Part shown: positions 1-5,283 of the stretch, piece after piece
Position numbering within the stretch: the stretch's first letter is position 1
How the letters are laid out: every line of letters starts with the position of its first letter
Source: Candidatus Caenarcanales bacterium
GTDB lineage: Bacteria; Cyanobacteriota; Vampirovibrionia; Caenarcaniphilales; Caenarcanaceae
Direction: 5' to 3'
Length of the DNA stretch: 13,665 nucleotides
Assembly (NCBI GenBank): GCA_947489925.1
Contig: CANLFK010000045.1
Span: 1 to 13,665 of the forward strand
The notes under the pieces: generated by a model
The model's input: only the letters and a program-made list of their open reading frames with translations
Database searches by the model: none
Told to the model about the DNA's origin: nothing
Made by a program: the position numbers and the translations under genes

Positions 1-28
1 CCTTGAAGACAGAAATTTTCAAACAGAT

Positions 29-131
29 TTATTGAGTGTCCCCTTCGGGGAATGGCGTAAGCCTAGGGGGCTAAGACTTGAATTCTTGAGAAGCTTTTTG
101 TGTTTTTTATCTGTCGAACTCACATTATTTA
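29..131 (-). repeat. 103-bp dispersed repeat, copy A (inverted relative to copy B)
   Basis: This stretch matches the reverse complement of 2689-2791 over 103 bases with three mismatches by my base-by-base comparison. It is much richer in G+C than its surroundings. It contains a small perfect hairpin, TCCCC-TTC-GGGGA at 39-51, and a second short stem (AGCC/GGCT) beside it. Its ends carry GAGT and ACTC in imperfect inverted arrangement. The end at 125-131 overlaps the last codon and stop of hisI, so the element supplies that gene's stop. Read along the hisI transcript it has the same orientation as copy B has after tadA. It could be a small non-autonomous mobile element (MITE, REP or palindrome-associated type) or a repeated 3'-UTR RNA element. 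Confidence 0.9.
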
Positions 132-502
132 ATTTCTTCGGGCAATGATAAATCTTTTGAAAAGTTAATTTGTTGAAAAAAGCAATTGGGTTTTCCAGTA
201 TGACAAGCTGGTCCAATTTGTTTAATTAATAATAATAAAGTATCGCCATCGCAGTCTAAATAAATTTGCTCTAAAAATTGTAAATGTCCTGAAGTTTCGC
301 CTTTAAGCCATATTTTTTGCCGTGAGCGAGACCAATAATGTATTTTGCCAGTTTGCAAAGTTTTTATTAAAGATTCTTGATTCATATAAGCTAACATCAA
401 GATTTCTTTAGTTTCAATTGATTGAGCTATAGCTGGAATTAAACCATTTTCAGCAAACTTGATTTTTTGCCAGAGGCTTTCAACTGAAATAATTTGATTC
501 AT
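125..502 (-). CDS. hisI: Phosphoribosyl-AMP cyclohydrolase
   Basis: HisI opens the purine ring of phosphoribosyl-AMP in histidine biosynthesis, in the cytoplasm. The family pattern is clear: LMLAYMN near the start, then TGKIHYWSRSRQKIWLKGE, then the metal-binding DCDGD (residues 83-87) and ACHTGKPNC with C100, H101 and C107, all numbered from the ATG at 502. The chain is 125 residues, normal for a stand-alone HisI without the HisE pyrophosphohydrolase domain. An in-frame GTG at 523 would add seven residues, but it overlaps a candidate -35 box for the divergent scpB promoter, and the ATG fits the family N-terminus, so I prefer 502. The last codon and stop lie inside the 103-bp repeat, suggesting the original tail may have been trimmed or replaced. 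No other his gene is in the window, so the pathway genes appear scattered. Confidence 0.95.
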   Translation of the reverse strand: MNQIISVESLWQKIKFAENGLIPAIAQSIETKEILMLAYMNQESLIKTLQTGKIHYWSRSRQKIWLKGETSGHLQFLEQIYLDCDGDTLLLLIKQIGPACHTGKPNCFFQQINFSKDLSLPEEIK

Positions 503-518
503 AAATTGAGTATTCAAC

Positions 519-547
519 CTCACAGAAAAATTTTACCAGTTTATAAT
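519..547 (+). promoter_or_regulatory. Candidate sigma70-type promoter for scpB-mqnD-tadA
   Basis: TATAAT at 542-547 is a perfect -10 hexamer. CTCACA at 519-524, exactly 17 bases upstream, matches TTGACA at four of six positions. The expected start of transcription is only about five bases before the scpB ATG, giving a nearly leaderless message, in line with the absence of a ribosome binding site. It lies in the short gap between hisI and scpB. Prediction only. Confidence 0.45.
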
Positions 548-558
548 AAGCTTTATTA

Positions 559-1170
559 ATGCCAGAAAACAAGTTTATGAGTTTAAAGCAAGAAATTGAA
601 GTTATTTTATTTTGGAAAAGCCAAGCCTTGTCAATCAATCAAATTTCTAATTTATTAAATTCCAATCCGAAAGAAATTAAAAACACTTTAATGGATTTAG
701 TCCGTGAATATGAGCTAAGAGACAGTGGTTTACAAATCAATTTTAAAGATAATGGTTATATTTTAGAACCCCGTGAAGAATTTAATTATTTGGCAGAAAA
801 TCTTTTACCCGTAAATTTAAAATTAAGTATTTTGCGTACTTTAGCTTTAATTGCCTTAAAAGAACCAGTTAAACAAAATCTAATCATTCAAGTTCGAGGT
901 TCTGCCGCATACGAACATATTAAAGAATTAATGGACAAAGGTTGGCTAACTAAAGAACCAGTTGGAGCAACTTTTATTTTGAAAACAACTAATGATTTCC
1001 GTAAATATTTTAAATTATCTGAAAGCGGTGATGAATTAAAAGAAAAATTACAAAAAATTATTGAAGAAGCCGAAAAAGCTCAAGAAGAAACAAGCAGTGA
1101 ATTAACTGATAATTTAAATATCTTTGAAAATATAAATGAACTTAATGATAATTCTGAAAAAGCATTATAA
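559..1170 (+). CDS. scpB: Segregation and condensation protein B (ScpB)
   Basis: ScpB is the winged-helix partner of ScpA in the bacterial SMC condensin complex, which compacts and segregates the chromosome. Residues 8-57 fit the first winged-helix domain (IEVILFWKSQALSINQIS). Residues 87-151 fit the second and most conserved part: LSILRTLALIALKEPV, then the VRGSAAYEHIKELMDKGWL helix and wing, then the TTNDFRKYFKL end. The sequence is divergent but in the expected order, and 203 residues is normal for the family. The acidic, Glu/Asn-rich tail from about residue 155 is probably disordered. No Shine-Dalgarno precedes the ATG; a downstream ATG (residue 7) is an alternative start. It begins a run of three same-strand genes, with 44 bp to mqnD. 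scpA, often adjacent, is not in the window. Confidence 0.85.
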   Translation: MPENKFMSLKQEIEVILFWKSQALSINQISNLLNSNPKEIKNTLMDLVREYELRDSGLQINFKDNGYILEPREEFNYLAENLLPVNLKLSILRTLALIALKEPVKQNLIIQVRGSAAYEHIKELMDKGWLTKEPVGATFILKTTNDFRKYFKLSESGDELKEKLQKIIEEAEKAQEETSSELTDNLNIFENINELNDNSEKAL

Positions 1171-1214
1171 TTTCACAAACCGATTAAGTTCTTATACCTT
1201 ATTTATTAAATTGC

Positions 1215-2072
1215 ATGAAAATTACTATTGCTCACAGCCCAGATTCTGACGATGCTTTTATGTTTTACGCTTTAGCCAAAAATAAAATTAATACTTTAAA
1301 TTATGAATTTGAACATATTTTATGTGATATTCAAACCTTAAGTGCCGCATCTATTGATGAGCAAAAATATGATGTATCTGCTATTTCATTTCATGCTTTT
1401 GTTTATGCTGACCAATATTATGACTTAATGACTTGTGGAGCGAGTATGGGCGATAATTATGGACCAACTTTAATTACTAATGAAACCGAAAGCAAAAATA
1501 CCAAACAACTTTTAGAACGAATTAAAGAAGGTAAAGTTGAAGTAGCCGTACCAGGTTTATTAACAAGTGCTTATTTATCTCTCAAATTATATGCACCAGA
1601 CGCCAAAGTAAAAGCTTTAAATTTTGATGATATTCAGCCAGCCATTAAAAAAGGGGATTTTGAAGCGGGTTTAATCATTCATGAAGGACAATTGAATTAT
1701 GCTAAAAATGGTTTTTGTAAATTAGTGAATTTGGGCGAATGGTGGTTTGAAAAGACTAATGGTTTGCCTTTGCCTTTAGGAGCTAATATTATCCGTAAAA
1801 GTTTAAGCCCTCAAGTAAAGTCTGACCTAAATGAATTGCTAAAACAAAGTATTGAATATTCATTAAATAATAAAGAAGAAGCTTTAAATTATGCTCTGCA
1901 ATTTGGAAGAGACCTCGATAAACAAGAAGCAGCTCAATTTGTCGGTATGTATGTCAATGAATTAACACTTGACTTGGGGCAAAGAGGAAAAGACTCGGTG
2001 AATGTATTTTTTAAAGAAGCTTTTGATTTGGGTTTAATTCCTCGTTTACCAAAATTTGAATTTGTGATTTGA
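1215..2072 (+). CDS. mqnD: Menaquinone biosynthesis protein MqnD (1,4-dihydroxy-6-naphthoate synthase)
   Basis: MqnD acts in the futalosine route to menaquinone, turning cyclic dehypoxanthine futalosine into 1,4-dihydroxy-6-naphthoate in the cytoplasm. The 285-residue chain has the family landmarks in order: the N-terminal HSPDSDDAFMFYAL (7-20), the AAS...YDVSAISFHAF block (44-62), the GASMGDNYGP loop (75-84), the IIHEGQLNY segment with the conserved histidine H156, and NGLPLPLGANIIRKSL. The fold is that of a periplasmic-binding protein, but there is no signal peptide, as expected for a cytoplasmic enzyme. Length is normal. The gene follows scpB by 44 bp, and its stop overlaps the tadA start, so the three are probably co-transcribed. 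Its presence implies menaquinone-based respiration, consistent with nuoH later in the window. Confusion with MqnA is possible but the motifs favour MqnD. Confidence 0.88.
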   Translation: MKITIAHSPDSDDAFMFYALAKNKINTLNYEFEHILCDIQTLSAASIDEQKYDVSAISFHAFVYADQYYDLMTCGASMGDNYGPTLITNETESKNTKQLLERIKEGKVEVAVPGLLTSAYLSLKLYAPDAKVKALNFDDIQPAIKKGDFEAGLIIHEGQLNYAKNGFCKLVNLGEWWFEKTNGLPLPLGANIIRKSLSPQVKSDLNELLKQSIEYSLNNKEEALNYALQFGRDLDKQEAAQFVGMYVNELTLDLGQRGKDSVNVFFKEAFDLGLIPRLPKFEFVI

Positions 2073-2554
2073 AATATTTGAGCCAAACTTATTATTGGAT
2101 GAAGCAAGCTCAAATTATTGCTAAGCAAGCATTACCTTTTGATGTGCCAGTTGGAGCTTTAATCGTCAAAGAAGCTGATAATTTAGCCGAATCTAAGTTG
2201 ATTTCTATAGCTTATAATCAGAGAGAATTAAATAATAAAATAAGCTCTCATGCAGAAATAATAGCGATTGAAAAAGCCGCCCAAAAATTAAATGATTGGA
2301 GACTGGACAATTATACTTTGTATATTACACTTGAGCCCTGTTTAATGTGTTGTGGAGCTATTTTGCAAAGCCGTTTAAAAAAAATTGTCTTTGGTGCATA
2401 TGATAAAAAAAATGGTTTTAGCTTTTCTTTAAAAAAATATGCTGATATTCAGGTTATTGGCGGAATTTTAGAACAAGACTGTGAACTTTTATTATCTGAT
2501 TTTTTTCAGAGCTTAAGGCAAAAAAAACTTCAGTGCAAAGACAAAAAACATTAA
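2069..2554 (+). CDS. tadA: tRNA-specific adenosine deaminase TadA
   Basis: TadA deaminates A34 of tRNA-Arg(ACG) to inosine so that one tRNA reads several arginine codons. The zinc cytidine-deaminase signature is complete: HAE at 61-63 (zinc histidine, catalytic Glu63) and PCLMCCGAI at 90-98 (zinc Cys91 and Cys94), preceded by PVGALIV (27-33) and an AYNQRE stretch. The start is most likely the TTG at 2069, sharing TTGA with the mqnD stop, because the YYWMKQAQIIAKQA segment it adds matches the usual TadA N-terminus; starting at the ATG at 2099 would cut this helix. This arrangement suggests translational coupling to mqnD. The 161-residue length is typical, and the Lys-rich end is unremarkable. 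Confidence 0.93.
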   Translation: MKYLSQTYYWMKQAQIIAKQALPFDVPVGALIVKEADNLAESKLISIAYNQRELNNKISSHAEIIAIEKAAQKLNDWRLDNYTLYITLEPCLMCCGAILQSRLKKIVFGAYDKKNGFSFSLKKYADIQVIGGILEQDCELLLSDFFQSLRQKKLQCKDKKH

Positions 2555-2621
2555 ATACAGCCAGACTCATTTGATTATATTTAGAATTTTTATTTTATGC
2601 TGTAGCAAGGTATGAAACAAT

Positions 2622-2670
2622 GTAAATTGTGGAACAACTAAGAACAGCTTGAATTTTGAAAGAAATGAAT
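2622..2670 (+). repeat. 49-bp perfect direct repeat, copy 1
   Basis: Identical over 49 bases to 4378-4426. It includes a short inverted motif TTGT-GGA-ACAA and ends with ATGAAT, the first two codons of the gene at 4421. Here the frame continues for only six more codons to TAA at 2689-2691, so it looks like an orphan gene start. The identity stops exactly where the terminal inverted repeat of the next element begins at 2671. Confidence 0.95.
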
Positions 2671-2688
2671 CTTACTACGGTACAAAAA

Positions 2689-2791
2689 TAAATAATGTGA
2701 GTTCGACAGATAAAAAACACAAAAAGCTTCTAAAGAATTCAAGTCTTAGCCCCCTAGGCTTAAGCCATTCCCCGAAGGGGATACTCAATAA
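2689..2791 (+). repeat. 103-bp dispersed repeat, copy B
   Basis: The inverted partner of 29-131 (100 of 103 positions). It carries the same hairpins: AGCC/GGCT at 2748-2760 and TCCCC-GAA-GGGGA at 2769-2781. It starts at the stop codon of the 8-codon frame left by the 49-bp repeat and lies within the MITE-like unit, one base inside its left terminal repeat. Beyond 2791 the two copies diverge. Confidence 0.93.
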
Positions 2792-2806
2792 TTATTTTCT
2801 TTTTTC
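2769..2806 (+). terminator. Possible terminator downstream of tadA (weak)
   Basis: A 5-bp GC-rich stem (TCCCC-GAA-GGGGA, 2769-2781) is followed, after about a dozen bases, by a T-rich run to 2806. The gap between stem and T-run is longer than in a canonical intrinsic terminator, and copy A has the same stem without a T-run behind it, so termination may be incidental. Confidence 0.3.
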
Positions 2807-2893
2807 AGGGGGTTGGGGGTTTTAAAGCAAAATTCTTCAGCAAAAGACCTTCTCAATCAGTTATTTCGGAGTTTTGTATCGTAGTCAGGTGCA

Positions 2894-4291
2894 TTATTTA
2901 TAAATCATGTTTAAAGTATTAATTTCAGGCGTTAAAGATTCACAGTCTCTTGCGGCTTGATTACCCAAATCCCAGTCAGACAAGCAATATTTTGTATCCG
3001 ACTTAACTGGATTAAGGCCTAAAGTCATACCAATTGAATAAACAATTAAGTTTTGAAGAATTTTGTACTCACGAAAGTCTTTATTAAAGTTAAAAGCAAA
3101 GTATTTTTGAGGAAATATCATTTTTGCATGGTAAATATTTTCCTTTTTTATGCCATTAATATTGCCACCCGGAATAGTCAAATCATGCTTGACAGTAGCA
3201 ATTGTTTCTTGGTCACTAGTTATTATTAAAATATCAGCTTCTTTTTCATTAAAGACTTCCCTAAAAGTAAATATTTGGCTTTTTCTTTGCCATAAATCAA
3301 AGGCTCTTTTAAATCTTTTTTTTAATTCAGTTTTTGTTTGTGTTTTATCATCAAAACAGTAATTTAAATTAGGTTTATTCCATTTGTATATTACATTTTT
3401 AGCTATTAATTCTTGATAAAAGTTATTTCTTTTAGTACTTAAAAGTTTCTGCTGATAATTATCTGAAAAATCCTTTAGGTTTATATTATCTGGCTTAAAT
3501 TGTAAAATCTTTCTCCAAGCTTTTTGGTCATCATAATAATTATTATTTTTTTCATCCATATTTTCCCAAACATATTCTTTGTTAAACATGATTTTAGGCT
3601 TGTAATCTGCCTGTTGGGCGGCTAAAGGCAAAGTATTATAAACTGGATAATGTGTACTCTCTAATAAAAACCAATTCTTTGTTTGATTGTCTTGTATTAT
3701 AACCCACGCATGGCCAGCTCCTTTAATTGAACCGACAGCAACTCTTGCATCATAACCTAATGAAATCAACCAATCAGCCAATAAAATAGATGAATCCTCG
3801 CAATCTCCAGTTCTGCGATTAAAGGTCTCCGCACTATTAAACCAAATATCTCGTGAATCAGTACTTTCATTATCTTTTTTATATTGAATCCTTTTTGAAA
3901 GAAGCTTCCAAGCCTTGAGAGGGCTATCAACATAAAATGGATTAAATCCAGTGAAAAAAGCATTTACAGCATGATATTTATTATCGCTACCAAAGGCTAC
4001 TCGCAAAGATAATTTTTTATCAGAGCTAATTAAACTTAAAAGGCTTGTATTCTTAGTGTCAATTAATTGTTCAAAGCCCGTTTCTAGATCAGATTCTCTA
4101 ATAATCGTATTAGTTCCTAAATTGATAATATTACCACTTTGGATTTTTGACGATTCAGGCGGTAAATTTATTTTCTCCAAGTTCTCAGACAGTCCCAGTT
4201 CTTCTTTTTTTAAGCTAGTATCTAGGCAACCAAATTGCAAAAATATTAAAATAATTAAACAAGCTTTCTTTATAGAATATAAACTATTCAT
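2894..4291 (-). CDS. Exported transglutaminase-like protein fused to a degenerate matrixin-like domain
   Basis: The chain is 465 residues from the ATG at 4291; a TTG at 4303 would add four. The N-terminus has a Lys-Lys, hydrophobic, Cys pattern (LIILIFLQFGC, C22) typical of an exported protein, possibly a lipoprotein with a poor lipobox. Residues about 147-216 fit a transglutaminase-like cysteine protease fold: RTGDCEDSSILLADWL with C164, GHAWV with H194, and LLEST with E211, a plausible Cys-His-acid triad. Residues about 305-465 resemble a matrixin-type metalloprotease: a FKRAFDLWQRKSQIFTFREV helix and strand, ADILI, and the LGL turn after the active-site helix. Where HExGHxLGLxH is expected, residues 418-428 read YSIGMTLGLNP, so all three zinc histidines and the catalytic glutamate are gone. 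Substrate unknown. It diverges from the secreted protein at 4421, and a repeat island lies just behind its stop. Confidence 0.7.
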   Translation of the reverse strand: MNSLYSIKKACLIILIFLQFGCLDTSLKKEELGLSENLEKINLPPESSKIQSGNIINLGTNTIIRESDLETGFEQLIDTKNTSLLSLISSDKKLSLRVAFGSDNKYHAVNAFFTGFNPFYVDSPLKAWKLLSKRIQYKKDNESTDSRDIWFNSAETFNRRTGDCEDSSILLADWLISLGYDARVAVGSIKGAGHAWVIIQDNQTKNWFLLESTHYPVYNTLPLAAQQADYKPKIMFNKEYVWENMDEKNNNYYDDQKAWRKILQFKPDNINLKDFSDNYQQKLLSTKRNNFYQELIAKNVIYKWNKPNLNYCFDDKTQTKTELKKRFKRAFDLWQRKSQIFTFREVFNEKEADILIITSDQETIATVKHDLTIPGGNINGIKKENIYHAKMIFPQKYFAFNFNKDFREYKILQNLIVYSIGMTLGLNPVKSDTKYCLSDWDLGNQAARDCESLTPEINTLNMIYK

Positions 4292-4305
4292 TTCAAAAGG
4301 CAAAT

Positions 4306-4334
4306 TTTATAAGTTCTGCTAATTTATTCCCCAA
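4306..4334 (-). promoter_or_regulatory. Candidate promoter of the transglutaminase-like gene
   Basis: On the minus strand, TTGGGG (4329-4334) and TATAAA (4306-4311) are separated by 17 bases. Expected transcription would start only about eight bases before the ATG at 4291, again almost leaderless. Prediction by eye. Confidence 0.4.
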
Positions 4335-4363
4335 TTTAAGAGAATAAAAAATTAATTTGTTTC

Positions 4364-4369
4364 TATAAT
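4364..4369 (+). promoter_or_regulatory. Candidate -10 box upstream of the gene at 4421
   Basis: TATAAT at 4364-4369 with no clear -35. The expected transcription start, around 4376, falls at the left edge of the 49-bp repeat, so the repeated block would equal the 5' untranslated region plus two codons. Confidence 0.35.
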
Positions 4370-4377
4370 ATGTTTAA

Positions 4378-4426
4378 GTAAATTGTGGAACAACTAAGAA
4401 CAGCTTGAATTTTGAAAGAAATGAAT
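4378..4426 (+). repeat. 49-bp perfect direct repeat, copy 2
   Basis: Identical to 2622-2670. It spans the leader and the first two codons (ATGAAT) of the secreted glycine-zipper gene. Together the two copies bound a 1,756-bp unit holding the MITE-like element and the transglutaminase-like gene. Confidence 0.95.
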
Positions 4427-5188
4427 AGTAAATATATAATTTGTTTTTTAGTTTTAATTAATTTGAATTTTCAGTGTTTTGCTGCAGATTATTGTGGTCA
4501 GCCAATACCAAGAGATATTTCGACTGAAGGTTATGAAAAACCAGACAAACCTTTTGCTGATCCGTCTGAATATATGGAAAATAGTGGCAACAATCACAAT
4601 AGTGGCAATAATCAAAGTCAAGGACAAAATTTAAGCGGACATATAATTTATATACCTCCCGGTTCTTCTATGCCTTTGTATCTTGATCGACCAGTTGGGT
4701 CTGGGTTTTCGCATATTGGAGAAACTTTTTATGGACGAGTAGAGGGTATGGGTTTTGGTTTACCAGCGGGCACTATGGCAGAATTAAATATTTTAATGGT
4801 TGAAGCATCTTCTCGTTTTTTTGGCAAACCGGGTCGCCTGCAAATTGGAGTTAATCGCTTAATTTTACCAAATGGTCAATCAGTATGGCTAAAGGGCTTA
4901 GTGGTAGACAATAAAGGGCAAAATCAAATGGCTGGACAAACCAGAGGTAAAAGATTTATTAATGCGGCTGGAAAAGTAGCTTTAGGTTCTGGGGTTGGAG
5001 CGGCTAGTGGTGCTGGTATTGCCGCAATTTCAAAGGGAAATATTGGTACTGGTGCAATTGCTGGCACAATAATTGGAGTAGTAATTGGTGGTATTTGGGC
5101 GGCTACACAAAAAGGACAAGATGTCATGCTGCCAATTGGTTCTAATCTGCTAATTAGTGTTACAGAGGGTACACAAGTTACTTTTTAA
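4421..5188 (+). CDS. Secreted protein with glycine-zipper segment, function unknown
   Basis: The 255-residue product from the ATG at 4421 opens with a classic Sec signal peptide (Lys4, hydrophobic core, likely cut after CFA at 21). An in-frame TTG at 4412 is the alternative start. A Pro/Asp-rich stretch and an NSGNN repeat (about 54-68) form a linker. The body has the layout of a domain I recall from many exported proteins: a sticky small strand region (SSMPLYLDRPV), GETFYGRV, an LPAGT turn, a strand pair around NRLILPNGQSVWL, then a Gly/Ala-rich zipper (GTGAIAGTIIGVVIGG, about 209-224) and a closing LPIGSNLLISV strand. The zipper may insert in or lie against a membrane. The start codon region is copied at 2622-2670. 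Neighbours give no firm function. Confidence 0.7.
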   Translation: MNSKYIICFLVLINLNFQCFAADYCGQPIPRDISTEGYEKPDKPFADPSEYMENSGNNHNSGNNQSQGQNLSGHIIYIPPGSSMPLYLDRPVGSGFSHIGETFYGRVEGMGFGLPAGTMAELNILMVEASSRFFGKPGRLQIGVNRLILPNGQSVWLKGLVVDNKGQNQMAGQTRGKRFINAAGKVALGSGVGAASGAGIAAISKGNIGTGAIAGTIIGVVIGGIWAATQKGQDVMLPIGSNLLISVTEGTQVTF

Positions 5189-5283
5189 AAGTTTAAGCAA
5201 TTTGAATTAAAAAATAAAAATATACAATTTAGTCTAAATTAGTTAGTCTTTATATAAGTTGTATTTTATTTTTTTTATTGTAT

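Larger units (their letters stand above)
2671..2888. mobile_element. Candidate MITE-like element with 17-bp terminal inverted repeats
   Basis: The left end (2671-2687, CTTACTACGGTACAAAA) matches the reverse complement of the right end (2872-2888, CTGACTACGATACAAAA) at 15 of 17 positions, and loosely further in if gaps are allowed (an AAATAA...TGAG pattern). The 218-bp interior has no transposase or other gene but contains the 103-bp repeat copy B. I see no clear target-site duplication. The length, terminal inverted repeats and lack of coding suggest a non-autonomous transposon remnant, with the family unidentified. Other copies in the genome would be the proof. Confidence 0.6.
2555..2893. 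other. Non-coding repeat island between tadA and the transglutaminase-like gene
   Basis: No convincing gene lies in these 339 bases. In order it holds: AT-rich spacer (2555-2621); a 49-bp perfect copy of the 5' region of the gene at 4421 (2622-2670), ending in an 8-codon reading frame ATG to TAA (2665-2691); then a MITE-like unit (2671-2888) containing copy B of the 103-bp repeat, a T-rich tract and a G-rich patch near 2808-2819 with two runs of five G. Five bases then separate it from the stop of the minus-strand gene. Confidence 0.85.

Noticed and set aside
39..51. Hairpin TCCCC-TTC-GGGGA as an intrinsic terminator for hisI
   Set aside because: Read in the hisI direction it is not followed by a T-run; it is better explained as part of the dispersed repeat.
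2700..2712. GTTCGAC inside the 103-bp repeat resembles a tRNA T-loop
   Set aside because: No acceptor, D or anticodon stems can be built around it, and no pairing supports the T stem.
2808..2820. G-quadruplex in the G-rich patch
   Set aside because: Only two G-runs are present; four are needed for an intramolecular quadruplex.
4056..4322. 88-codon plus-strand ORF opposite the start of the transglutaminase-like gene
   Set aside because: Antisense shadow of a gene with signal peptide and domain motifs; no family features of its own.
4577..4617. Short tandem repeat (AATAGTGGCAA-type) as a phase-variable tract
   Set aside because: Only two imperfect units encoding the NSGNN linker; unit length keeps no clear slippage potential.
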